From: Otis tarda
Taxonomy: Eukaryota; Chordata; Aves; Otidiformes; Otididae
Assembly: GCA_026413225.1 (NCBI GenBank)
Contig: CM048557.1
Coordinates: 59,820,987 to 59,884,986 of the forward strand
Reading direction: 5' to 3'
Length of the DNA stretch: 64,000 bases
The translations under genes and the position numbers were made by a program. The notes under the pieces were generated by a model. That model saw only the letters and a list, made by a program, of their open reading frames with translations, was not told the origin of the DNA and ran no database searches. Position 1 is the first letter of the stretch. Each line of letters starts with the position of its first letter. This document shows positions 51,501 to 61,463 of this stretch, one piece after another.

Positions 51501-54500
51501 GCATGGTGGGGCAGTCTCCAGCTTCAACGTGGCTTTGAAGAGCCCGAGGACAAAAAGCTCAGCTCTGGGCTACTGGGCTGGGGGAGGCTTCAGGCAGGCC
51601 TCCCTCCACACCCTGAGGCACCCCCAATGATGCTCTGCCCAGTCCTGTCTCACCATCAGAGCATCTTCCTACCAGTCTGCACTGCCACTCTTCCCAGTTT
51701 AGTTGATCACAATTATTATTATCCCATGCGCTATCCATTACGTGGACACGCCATCTCTCTCAGCCTTAGGGAGGTTATGAACCCGTCAGTTCTCCTCCGT
51801 GTAGCACAAAGTTCAAATGGCACAGGACTTTATTTTCTTGCATCAGTCCCTCACTAAACCCTCTGACCTCCCGTATCACACTGGCAGGTGATGTGCTGGC
51901 AAGCTACTAAAGCAAAGAAGTGCACGCTGCCCATGGCACGGTGGCACCTCCTGATTTACCCCTCTTGCTTTACACGGAGGTCTCAGCCACCTGGGTCTGC
52001 CTGGTGTGCTCAGCCCGACAGCCTGGCTCACCTCCATCCAGGCATCGCAGGGTCCCCAGGCTTAAATCACTTACAGCGCTCAGAGAGAAGCCAAGTGACT
52101 GTGTTCAATGTCGTTTAAACCTTCCCTTTTTTGCTCTTTTGCTTTGAGTTCCTTCTGAGGTGTCCAAATGCTATGGGGATGGAAAGATCCAGGGCCAGCA
52201 TCCCCATGGAAATAAGTGCCCTGGGCACAAAGTGAGGAGCGGGGAGGTGAAAGTATAAATGCATAACCACAGGACAGGGCCCTCCCCATTCCTCACCCAC
52301 ACCTGGCAATCATTACTGGGAATGAGCCAGCCGTGACCTCCAGAAACAGGGCAGAAGGGGGTGAAATGAAGCTGTTTCCAGTCAGCAGCTCTGGGTCTGC
52401 TTTGGAACCCCCATACCAAGACGCTGTGGGGCTTTGCCCCAACAGGGCAGGACCAGGTGCCGAAATCCTTCTCCCCTGGCTGCCCCAGGCCAGCTCAACC
52501 CAGCAGCTCACTCCGTGGTCAAGCCCCTGCTCTCACCTCCATCTCCATTATAGGATAAATAATTAACCTTGAATGATGGATCTCGTTCAGCATTTCTCCC
52601 CCACCTCTTCCCGTCTTTTAAATGCCCAGCCATAATGAAAGTGAAACAGTGCCAGAGTCTCTCCAAGGAAGCAAACGGACGAAGGTGCTGAAGGTCTTGG
52701 GCAGGTGGGGACAGGCATTTTTTTTCCCACTTCCAACCACCCTTTTCCAGAGGGCAAAAGATGATGGAGAGCAGTGCAGTGCCCGAAGGGAGCCCCTCGA
52801 CCAGCACAGACATGTGGGATGGAGCTCCAGTCAGCTGAGGTGGGCAAGCTCACCCGGACTTCTGCCCCGCAGAGCCGCTCACCCGCCACCGCATCTCCCA
52901 GGGATTTCCTGCGGCAGTTTCTGTGGATCACGCCTGCGTTATCCCAGCTCACTGCGGAGAGGATCACTTCAGTCGGTACCAGGGTGTGTATCCCTTCTCT
53001 TCCCCTGACCATGGGCTCATATCTTATGGTCTTCCTGCCCTGTCTCTCTCCCTTTGATCGCTGCTGCTGCTCCCGCTTGGCCACAGACCCTCCTATACAG
53101 GGTTTGAGCTAGGGATTCAGCCCCCTTCCTACTGAAATCCCTGGAAAATGGGGTGCCCTCCTCTCTATGGGCTGTGATGGGGTGAGCTCCCGAGCAAGGC
53201 AATGAATTATTAAATGTTCTTCCTGAGAGCGTGTGACGCAGGGTCTGAGCCCCGCTGTGCGAGCGGCTCAGCAAACCCAGGGGAAGGCACAGCCCCTGCA
53301 GTTGATAACCTGTGAAGCAACCATGCAGAAGGGAGCAAAACTCTGGCCAAACTCAGATCAAGGAAGGCTGAGACGTATTTCCAGAGTCCCAGCGTGTCTG
53401 TTCATTATAACCGTATTTCCATCTCTGGCTCCTCTGAGCTGGACAGACCTGAGACAGGCAGTTCCTGGGTGAGCTCAAGCAATAGCTATTTCTGATGATT
53501 TAAACTGATGGGTGAGCTGCCCTGAGCCTGCTATGGGAAAACGCAACGTTTTCCATCCTCAGAGCTATGCAGCGCACAACGTCCCCCTGAGCGGGTCATG
53601 TTAGCTGGTGACCTGATGAGAGCCCTCTGCAAGGGAGGGAGAGGAAGGCAAATCCTCTCCCTCTGCCCCCTTCCCAAGCAGCTGGGCAAGCTCTCAGAGA
53701 GGGCAGAGGGGAGCCAATCTGTCTGCAGCAGGACAGGAGCTGAGCAAGTGCAGGGGATGTGAGTACAGCCCAGAAGCTCTGACAGGAGCGCTCCTGTTGA
53801 AATCTGAATTTTTGTGCAGCATCCCCTGCAGCTCACGCAGGGTCTTGAGCATCTCAGCATGCCAGGATGAAGTGCTCCGAGGCAGGATGAGCGATGAGAA
53901 CCTTTCCTGCATTGTACAGCCTCCCGCACTGTAACCATGACGACTTGGAGTGCGGAGATTGCCATGGGTTTGGATGGAAGGGGCTAGAGCGGAGCAGAGC
54001 TGCTCGCTGTCGGGGACCACTCACCCCTGGGTCACCTTCCAGCAGCGGCAGGTCAGGGCTCACAGACGGCAGAACCAGCAGCGTGACCCCAAAGTTGTCA
54101 CATCCACGCCAGAAAGTGGCAACACCCCAGTAAGACTCAGGAAGGGCATGTCTGGAAATCCACCTGGAAGAATGGAAAATAAAAACGTACCTTGTTATCA
54201 ACCAAAATGGTGCATTTACACAGATTTCAGCATATCTGACATTAGTGATTCCTTGGCGCTGGAGAAATAGCTGCCACTTGCCTGATTTAAGGAGTTAAGC
54301 AGAGCCTTCCAGAGCTAAAAGCAGGGCAGCGCCTGGTGTCTGTGGGTAGAGAGATCATTTCAGTAGCTACTGGCTAGAACAACTTGCTCTGTCCTTGGAC
54401 TAAGCACAGGAAAAGGATGAGCCAGATTTTCAGTCCAGGACTGACTTTGGAGACATGTAATACCCTGTTATGAACCTCTCATCCAAATCTACTGTTTTCT

Positions 54501-54556
54501 GCATTTCAGTGATACCATCAACCTGTTTGGAAAACCCATTGTTGAAAGGTAACAAG

Positions 54557-54911
54557 ATGAACAGAAATACGGAGTTAGACCTGTGGAGTGCAACCTCAGA
54601 ACCAGCCTCTCTGATGAACAACGCAGGAGAGGAAAAGATGCAGGTTGCTTCTGAACTGCACAGCCCAAGTTTGCACAGTGGGGACAGTGGGTTCTTTGAA
54701 CGAGGTATTAAAACAATGCTAAGCATCCGGAAATCAAAACGAAGTCCAAACAAAGAGAAAGGAAAGGAAGGTGCTGGCACTTGGAAGGGAAAACGATTTT
54801 CTTTGCGATTTTCCAAGAGCTACGAGGAGAACAAAACCACGATCTGTAACGGTGTGGAGGAAACTGGTGAGAAGACAGCAGCAGAGCCCATTCAAGGAAA
54901 ACCTCTTTCAG
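54557..54911 (+). CDS. First coding exon: N-terminal basic region of the Sec6-family protein (residues 1-118)
   Basis: An acceptor (pyrimidine tract ending GCATTTCAG at 54509) opens the exon at 54510. The first methionine in the exon is at 54557, with A at -3, so 54510-54556 would be 5' UTR. The frame is open back to 54461, with a stop at 54458-54460 and an earlier ATG at 54470. That ATG would be used only if transcription began just upstream and this acceptor were skipped. The exon ends at the consensus donor CAG|GTAAGA (54911|54912), leaving one base over (phase 1). The first 45 residues are polar and acidic. A dense basic stretch follows at residues 58-88 (RKSKR, KEKGK, KGKRFSLRFSK), then an acidic linker. 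It has no signal peptide or membrane segment, so the protein is cytosolic or peripheral. N-termini in this family vary and do not separate the paralogues. Confidence 0.72.
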
Positions 54912-55183
54912 GTAAGAAGCAAAACCACCGGTGTAATTTGCTTGGCAGGATATATGTAACCTTCAAGCAATTTATACTTTGCAAGTCTTGGGCCTCACAG
55001 AGATGTTGAAGAACCAGGCATCCATTACAGGGCAGAGACAACTGTCACGCCTTGCACAAACTCGTTGGAGTCTTACCTGGCCCAGTCTGGGCAGGTCACC
55101 CGTCACTGAACAGGCTGCTCTTTGGCCTCCACTGCATTAGTTTAACCGTATGTACAACCTTCCTACAATCAACACATCAACAT

Positions 55184-55408
55184 GATTAGATATTAGGAAA
55201 AAAATTTTCACAATGACGGTGGTGGAACACTGGAACATGTTGCCCAGAGAGGTGGTTGATGCCCCATCTCTGGAAACATTCAAGGGAAGGTTGGACGGGG
55301 CTCTAAGCAACCTGATCTGGTTGGAGATGTCCCTGCTCCTTGCAGGGGGGTTGGACTGGATGGCCTTTAAAGGTCCCTTCCAACCCTAACTATTCTATGA
55401 TTCTATGT
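55184..55408 (+). repeat. CR1 LINE 3' tail in intron 1
   Basis: It starts GATTAGATATTAGGAAAAAA and carries TTGCCCAGAGAGGTGGTTGA, AACCTGATCTGGTTGGAGAT, GGTTGGACTGGATGGCCTTT and a terminal ATTCTATGATTCTATG. It is a close match to the recent CR1 group and is in the sense orientation relative to the gene. Confidence 0.94.
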
Positions 55409-56930
55409 TGGTTCACATATCAGCAGCATATTGTGCATCGTACATATCAGTCACCAATCTGCTGAGCACGGTTTGGGAATTGCTGGTCTGGCAGTATCTA
55501 GAAGTGCAATGTGGGCCTTTCCTATGCTATTGCCTGCGTTGCACTTTTGGACAATTTCTGCTCTTTAGCTCTCAGACTGGTGGTCCCAAGATTGTATTCT
55601 ATAGGTTGCTGCAAGACCTTGAAGGGGAAAAACAAAAAATGGTTTGGATGTGATCTTCTTCAGACCTCCACCTTGGTTCCTGATCTTAGAGACTGCCTTG
55701 CAAAGGCACCTCTGCAGATGCTTTTACTCTCTTATGCTGACTTTCCGTCTATTCTTCTCGCAACAGTCATGCTGCAAGTGTTTGTTTTGCTTTCCCCAGG
55801 CTGGTTATTCTCATGCATTTTTCAGCATTATATAGCTAGGTCTTAGTCAAATTATAGTAACTGCCTTCAGCATAGCTCTCACCCTTCCCCAAGTGTGGGC
55901 AGACTGCAATGACTTTGATGTTGGTTTGAGCACAGCTCTCCTCCACCTTCTCAAGGCAGAGGTACTACAGTGCATCCACCAGGAGATAGACTGAGGTGGG
56001 TCATCATGGCTTGACATTTCCTCAGCCTAAATTTCTAGAAAGAAATTCTTGGTCTTCTGCATAGGACATCATGGGGATCAGATAGAAGGGCTGACATTGT
56101 GTCACTGCTGTCATGTGCTCTGCTATGCCATGAAGTTATTTACTGCTTTGCAACTGACACATTGTGAGGTTGGTAAGCTGGGTCCGAGCCCATCTCACAA
56201 ACTTCACTAGTCTGTTCTCAAAGGGTCATAGATGAGGAGTGACAGGAAATGTTACCATAAGCCCTTTTCATCTCCTGCGATAAACAAGCTGAGGAATTGC
56301 ACAAATAAGGCCCATACTGTGCCAGATAACTTGTAATTGGCCTAGACTAGAGCAGCTCTGTCAGAAACACATCCCATCCCGAGATAAATATGGAAAACAA
56401 TGGAGACTCCACCATGTGCACCATTAAGCTGCATAATGGTTAATTGCCTTTCAATTGTCTTCCTTCAACTACCAGCTGGTTGATCTTGCATTATTAAAGA
56501 TCCATTTAGCACCCAATATCACCTCCCTGAGTAATTATCCTAGATGGTGATTAAATGGTGTTTTCTCACTTTGATAAACAGAACAGAATGTATTCCTTAG
56601 TCTCTCACTGCAAGCACATGTGCAAACACAGGTTTTATATTAATTTATCTAGAAGAGACCAAGTTAATTGGCACAATCTCCCTCCTCTCTGAGTGCAGAA
56701 GCAACTGTAGCTCCATATAGGCACTCAAAGCTCTACACATTTTATGCTGCATCAATAGTTGGGTTATTTGGTGTATTTCTGGCTTCATACAGACACTCTT
56801 ATGCTGCACAGATTATTTTGTGCATATGGTATAAAATCTGTGCGCAGACAAGCCCAAGAGCATAAATTATGGGCTATGAACCAGTCCTTCATATCTTCTT
56901 TGAGTGCTCTCCAATTTTTCTGTATCATTA

Positions 56931-57138
56931 CAGTAAGGGTGGTGGAACAGTTTGCCCAGAGAGGTGGTGGATGCCTCATCCCTGGAAACATTCAAGGCCA
57001 GGTTGGACGGGGCTCTGAGCAACCTGATCTGGTTGGAGATGTCCCCGCTTCTTGCGGCGGGGGGGGGGGAGGGGCTGGACTGAATGACCTTTAAAGGTCC
57101 CTTCCAACCCAAACTATTCTATGATTCTATGATAATAT
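56931..57138 (+). repeat. CR1 LINE 3' tail in intron 1, with an expanded G run
   Basis: GGGTGGTGGAACAGTTTGCC opens the fragment. AACCTGATCTGGTTGGAGAT and TGACCTTTAAAGGTCCCTTC follow, with an ATTCTATGATTCTATGAT end. The normal GCAGGGGGGTTGGACT stretch is replaced by an 11-G run plus a 4-G run (57059-57074). Confidence 0.93.
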
Positions 57139-57660
57139 GATTTTATATGTGTATGTTCCAGAAGCAGTGGCCACACATGCCTAAATAATACCCTTTCCCT
57201 TCTCCTCTAATATTTGCCTTACACCCAATATTACAGTGAGATCTCCTGTTCAGAGCCTCTGTTATGATGCTGGAGATGGTGAGAACTTCCTGGGGCCTCT
57301 CAAAAGACCTCTTGTGCTCTTGGATCTCCTCAACACATGGCAAATACTTCTTGAATTACTGTCAAACAGGCAATGGCTCTTCCACCAGCAAGGCTTTGAA
57401 AAAGAAATGGGAAACTCAGTAGACCCCAGCCATTTTGGGGATAACAGTATTTGATGACTTTCCCCCAGCCTCAGCCAACACCAGCCAGTACTGTTAGTGG
57501 GTGCCAAAAGCAAAGGAGGTGGAGAAAACCCACATCAGACCTGAGCACCAGTAGAAAGCACCCACAGGTCTGGGTAGCTGCCTCAGCCCCTGCATCTCAA
57601 GGAATCCTCATAATGCAAATCACCAGCCATAACCTCTGTAGTTTCTGTCAGCATTGACAG

Positions 57661-57827
57661 GTTGCCCAGAGAAGTGGTGGATGCCCCATCCCTGGAAACG
57701 TTCAAGGCCAGGTTGGATGAGGCTCTGAGCAACCTGATCTAGTCGAAGATGTCCCTGCTCCTTGCAGGGGGGTTGGACTAGATGACCTTTGAAGGTCTAG
57801 TTCTATGTTTCTATGATTCTATGATTT
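57661..57827 (+). repeat. CR1 LINE 3' tail in intron 1 (third copy)
   Basis: It begins abruptly at GTTGCCCAGAGAAGTGGTGG and ends with GGTTGGACTAGATGACCTTT and TTCTATGATTCTATGATT. It is the shortest of the three sense-oriented tails in this intron. Confidence 0.92.
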
Positions 57828-58572
57828 TGCTCAGTCCTCAGAAGTGCAGGAGCCAGTTTAGCTGTGACATTAGTTGAGAAAGTGTCTTAGGAAAACTTGA
57901 TAATGCACAAAATCAGGACAGGAGAGGAGCTCAGTGTTTGCCCAGAGTTACATCTGAACCAGGAATGTTCCCAAAAAAAATGTATCAGAAGCATCCCCAA
58001 GCCAGTATCCTGCTCCCCCAGGGCCTTATTATCTCTGGAGGACATGCTGGTGGGTAGGCTGGAAACAGATATAGCCCTCTAGTGAGATGTCTGACCCAGG
58101 AGCTCAGAGGACCCAAGGGGGCCTGTCCCACTGTGCTCCCTCCCACCCTTCCAGTTGGACTCCTGGGGACCCTCCCTGCCTTCTCGGGCAACGTGCTGAA
58201 ACGCCCTTTCAGCCAGAGATGCCGTGGCCAATGCAGCAGCAAAACTGCTGAGCACACTGGTATGCTGGAAAACAAGGGCATCTCTGCTAAAGGAAATCCT
58301 GCTGGGAGGGTATATCACAAACTGTTCCCACTGCCAGTCCCTTTTCAGCTCCACAATATGAAAGGGGCACAGCCTGGGGCAGTTTTATGCAGCCTGAGTC
58401 CCCAGCGCTGCTCTGTGCAGCCTCGTTAGCCATTGCTTGAGGTTTTCCTGCAGGGCTGTAGTCAGTTTTTTGGATATTTCCTGCCTCCGAAACCAGCAGT
58501 TCAGAGATGTGGTTCAATTTGCAGTGATTGTGTTTCCATTGCTTTCCTCTCCTGTGTCAAACAGGAGCTGGA

Positions 58573-58596
58573 GGGATGGGAGGGTAGGGGGGGGGG
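58573..58596 (+). promoter_or_regulatory. G-quadruplex motif near the exon 2 acceptor
   Basis: The sense strand has GGG-AT-GGG-A-GGG-TA followed by ten G residues. This satisfies the four-run quadruplex pattern with very short loops. It ends 142 bases before the exon 2 acceptor, so it would also form in the pre-mRNA. An effect on splicing is inference only. Confidence 0.6.
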
Positions 58597-58738
58597 TGTC
58601 AGTCTCAGGGGCACTGCTGAGACTTGGCTATCCAGAGCAGCCCTGCAAGCCTCCCTGTGGGGCACCTTGGCCTGTCACCAACCTGTCAATCACCTAACGC
58701 CTGTTTTGTCCCAACCTCTTCCCCCTTTCTTTCTGCAG

Positions 58739-59390
58739 TAATGGAAATCAATGAACTTATTCAGAAAAGGCAACTTCTGGAAGCATTTGCAAGTGTCAAG
58801 TACTTGGAAGATGAGACTATAGCTGAACGAGATGCTGGGAAATACAAATATAACCCCCAGGAGTTTGTGAGGAAATCCAAGGACGTGGATTTGCTTTATA
58901 ACTCCATCACAAACGCAATCCGGTCCATCGTGGTGGGAACACTGGAGCATCCCACTGTAGAGGATATCATACTGACCTCCCTTGTGACTTTAATTGGCCT
59001 TGAAGAAGCAGCTCATCCTAACACAGGCAATGCTGCTGGTCCTGGGTCGGACTTGCTTGGCACACCCAGAAAGTGGAGGGTGGAGTGGAGGGAAGCTATC
59101 AATGAGAGTGCTAGAAAGAGAGTCCAGAGGGTACCCATGGCGTCAAAGGAAGAAGAAAGTTCTTGGCTTGTTCTCCACTTAGGTTTCCTCCAGAAACATC
59201 TGAGCGAAGACTTACTGAAAATCAAGTTATCAGTAAAAAAGTGCTATCCAGAGGAGTACCAGGTGTGTGACACTTATGTGGAGGCTTTTCACAAGGCCAT
59301 TGCCTCACATTTGCAAGATCTCTCCCAGAGACCACTGGAATTCAGCGAGCTCTACACCTTGCTCGACTGGGTGGCCAACACCTACTGCAG
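58739..59390 (+). CDS. Second coding exon: start of the Sec6-like helical domain (residues 119-335)
   Basis: The acceptor is a strong pyrimidine tract ending TTTCTGCAG at 58738. The donor is TGCAG|GTAAGA at 59390|59391. The incoming TA completes a valine codon with the leftover G of the previous exon, and two bases (AG) pass to the next exon (phase 2). The 216 full codons start MEINELIQKRQLLEAF. They form amphipathic helices typical of the exocyst CATCHR rod: a helical segment with repeated leucines at 120-210, a Gly/Pro-rich loop at 213-228 (AGPGSDLLGTPR), a Trp-rich helix KWRVEWREAINESARKR, then FLQKHLSEDLLKIKLSVKKC and YVEAFHKAIASHLQDL. TNFAIP2 has a loop and Trp-containing helix of the same pattern in the same order, from memory. 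Codon use and the absence of stops over 650 bases support real coding. The exon's first ATG (58741) has G at -3 and +4, so a shorter isoform could start here. Confidence 0.9.
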
Positions 59391-60768
59391 GTAAGATGCT
59401 GCACTTGCCATGCTGGTTCAGCCTCCTCTGGAGAGCGGCAGGGCCGCAGGGTGCTTCAAAAGCACCAAGCTGTTTTCTGTTTCCTGAGCAAGCAAGAGAG
59501 ATGTAGTCACTCCTACAGTAGAGCCAGATAGCTGATCTATTAACAGGTGGGGCCAAAGGTTTGTGGATAAAACAATTGCTGCTTTTCACAGATCTAAATT
59601 TCCCCTCCCTCTCCCACTTGCTGTTCTCACACGCCAGGAAGCTCCTCCTTGCAGCTCTGATAAACCTGCTCCTTTTCTACTAATATATTGCAAAGTCCAG
59701 CAGCTGCTCGGTGACTTTTCCAGGCACAGGGAGAGACCTGTGAGTCCTGAGACCCTGCCTTCTTCCTGTTTAATTAAAAGTGATGCATTTGGAAACAGAC
59801 CATGTCACCTCTCATGTTCAGGGGTCAGAGACGTCTTGAGGAGGTGCCAAGACATCACTGTGTGAAATTAGCCACATTAAAACAAAGGCTCTGGCTCTGA
59901 TGTGTCCACCGGTTGAATGCAAGGTTGATGATTTTTAGGACCTCTTAAAGCTCCCTGTAATTCAGGGGTGACTAAAATATTCTAGGAGCTGCATAGATAT
60001 CAAACACCATCCTCAGGGCACCCTGTATGTGTGGGAGTAAAGGCAGGAATTCTTCACAACAGCAGTGAATACTGTGCTGCTGGACATTGCCTCCTTTTAC
60101 AGCTGAAGAAGACATCTAAGATAGGCACCTGTACAAGGTCCAGGCATTATGTGTCCTCAGTTGTTCGCTGGGCTAGACCACAGCCCATCATCCCAGCCCC
60201 AGAGTAAAACCCAACAGAAATACACAGTGGGATGGGAAGGAGGAAAGAGGAAACATCCAGAGGAGATGGGTCTGCTAATACGCACATAAGAACAGCCACG
60301 TCAAAGCAAAATTGTGTCTGCCCCAGCAGCTGGAATGGCCTGAACCAGATGCCCAAGGATGGGACAAATGCAAACAATTGACACGCCTCAAACAAACAAA
60401 AATGGGAGTGAAGGCAGGAGTATCAGCACTGAGTCAAACAATGGGCAAAAACAGACAGGGAGGGGGCAGAGGTGGAGCAGGGCAAGCAGCAGGGACACTG
60501 GCCCAGCGCTAGCCTGGGGTAGCTTTTGTCTAAGGGACATTTGGACAGCAGACATTCTTCGTTTTGAGCAGCCCTCAAAAAACTTATTCTCTGAACTTGC
60601 CTAGTTGCTCCTAAACCCCCATTTACAGTGTGGTGACCATGATGACGTGTGTGTAACTCCCTCAGCATCGTGCTACTGGCTGACCAGTGTTATGGCAGGA
60701 CTGCCATGGAAATTACACTCCCAAGCATTGCCCCTCTCCCTCACATGTCCCTGCCAATCTCATCCACA

Positions 60769-60778
60769 GGGAAATTCC
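60769..60778. promoter_or_regulatory. Perfect NF-kB-type decamer in intron 2
   Basis: GGGAAATTCC fits the kB consensus GGGRNNYYCC exactly and is a perfect palindrome. TNFAIP2, a possible identity for this gene, is a TNF-induced NF-kB target. Such decamers occur by chance in a window of this size, so function is not shown. Confidence 0.35.
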
Positions 60779-61463
60779 TGCTTGTCTGCAGTCCGTGGGA
60801 ACTGCAGTGCACCCCGACATTGCAGGAAAGAGGGGAAGAAATGAGCTTCAGCAGCCAGGTTCTGCACCAAAGAAAAGTGCCCTCAACATATTTCTCTAAT
60901 TTGCTGTGAAAGAGCTTATTGGGAGCCTGCAGCCGTTTTGGGCACTGCTTGCAATCACCTTGCTGGGTTGGGCTTTTTCTATTTGACTTTGTCATTCTAA
61001 AAGAACTTCATCCCCTCTTGGGACCCGTCCCGAAAAAGAAGAAATTGTCTGACCCAAAGTCATTATTGATGCTATCATTCAAACAAATGGAAAAAAAGAA
61101 AGAGAAATAAGCTCCCTGAGTATACATCTGAGCCAGTCTTTTCAGTTATGGTGGAGAGTTTGTATTTAAATCCGTGGTGTCCTTTCAAATGATCAGCAGA
61201 CTCCTGCAGCAGCTGGGCTGTGCAGTGCTCCATGTTCAGATGTGCCTCTCCAGGAAATCTGACCCATGACTGAGAACACTGACTCCAGGACACTATCACC
61301 AGGCTGAACTTCTTTTCTGCTGAGCAGTCTCCCTGCACCAGCCTGACCTCACTTGGATCCACACCTGACCGTGTGCTCGGCGCTGCTTTGGCAATGGGGA
61401 CCCTTTTTGGTGGTTGAACAGGCTGTGTGTAGGACATTGCAGCTGTGCTCCTTGCTGACCGGG

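Larger units (their letters stand above)
37479..54509. other. Non-coding stretch of 17 kb upstream of the gene, GC-richer
   Basis: This part is GC-richer than the left half and gives many overlapping chance frames (for example around 39,400-39,950, 44,100-44,600 and 47,400-48,050) with low-complexity translations and no domains. It holds ATT and AAAC microsatellites, a possible MIR remnant, and a G-quadruplex motif at 48578-48596. A hairpin with 9-base arms lies at 50962-50988. Any 5' UTR exons and the promoter of the Sec6-family gene probably lie here or further left, but I cannot place them. Confidence 0.5.
54912..58738 (+). other. Intron 1 of the Sec6-family gene
   Basis: The intron opens with GTAAGA and closes with a T/C-rich tract and CAG. 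It holds three truncated CR1 tails in gene orientation (55184-55408, 56931-57138, 57661-57827). An AT-rich stretch with several TAAT cores lies at about 56400-56570, and a G-quadruplex motif ends about 140 bases before the acceptor. The 38 codons before the exon 2 acceptor (from 58624) happen to be open in the exon's frame, so intron retention at this end would not introduce a stop. I see no other exon. Confidence 0.75.

Noticed and set aside
52911-52919. NF-kB-like GGGATTTCC 1.6 kb upstream of the first recognised exon
   Set aside because: The promoter position is unknown and such 9-mers are expected by chance.
60097-60145. MIR-like trace (TTTTACAGCTGAAGAAGACA followed by CAAGGTCCAGGC)
   Set aside because: Too short and too diverged to separate from chance.
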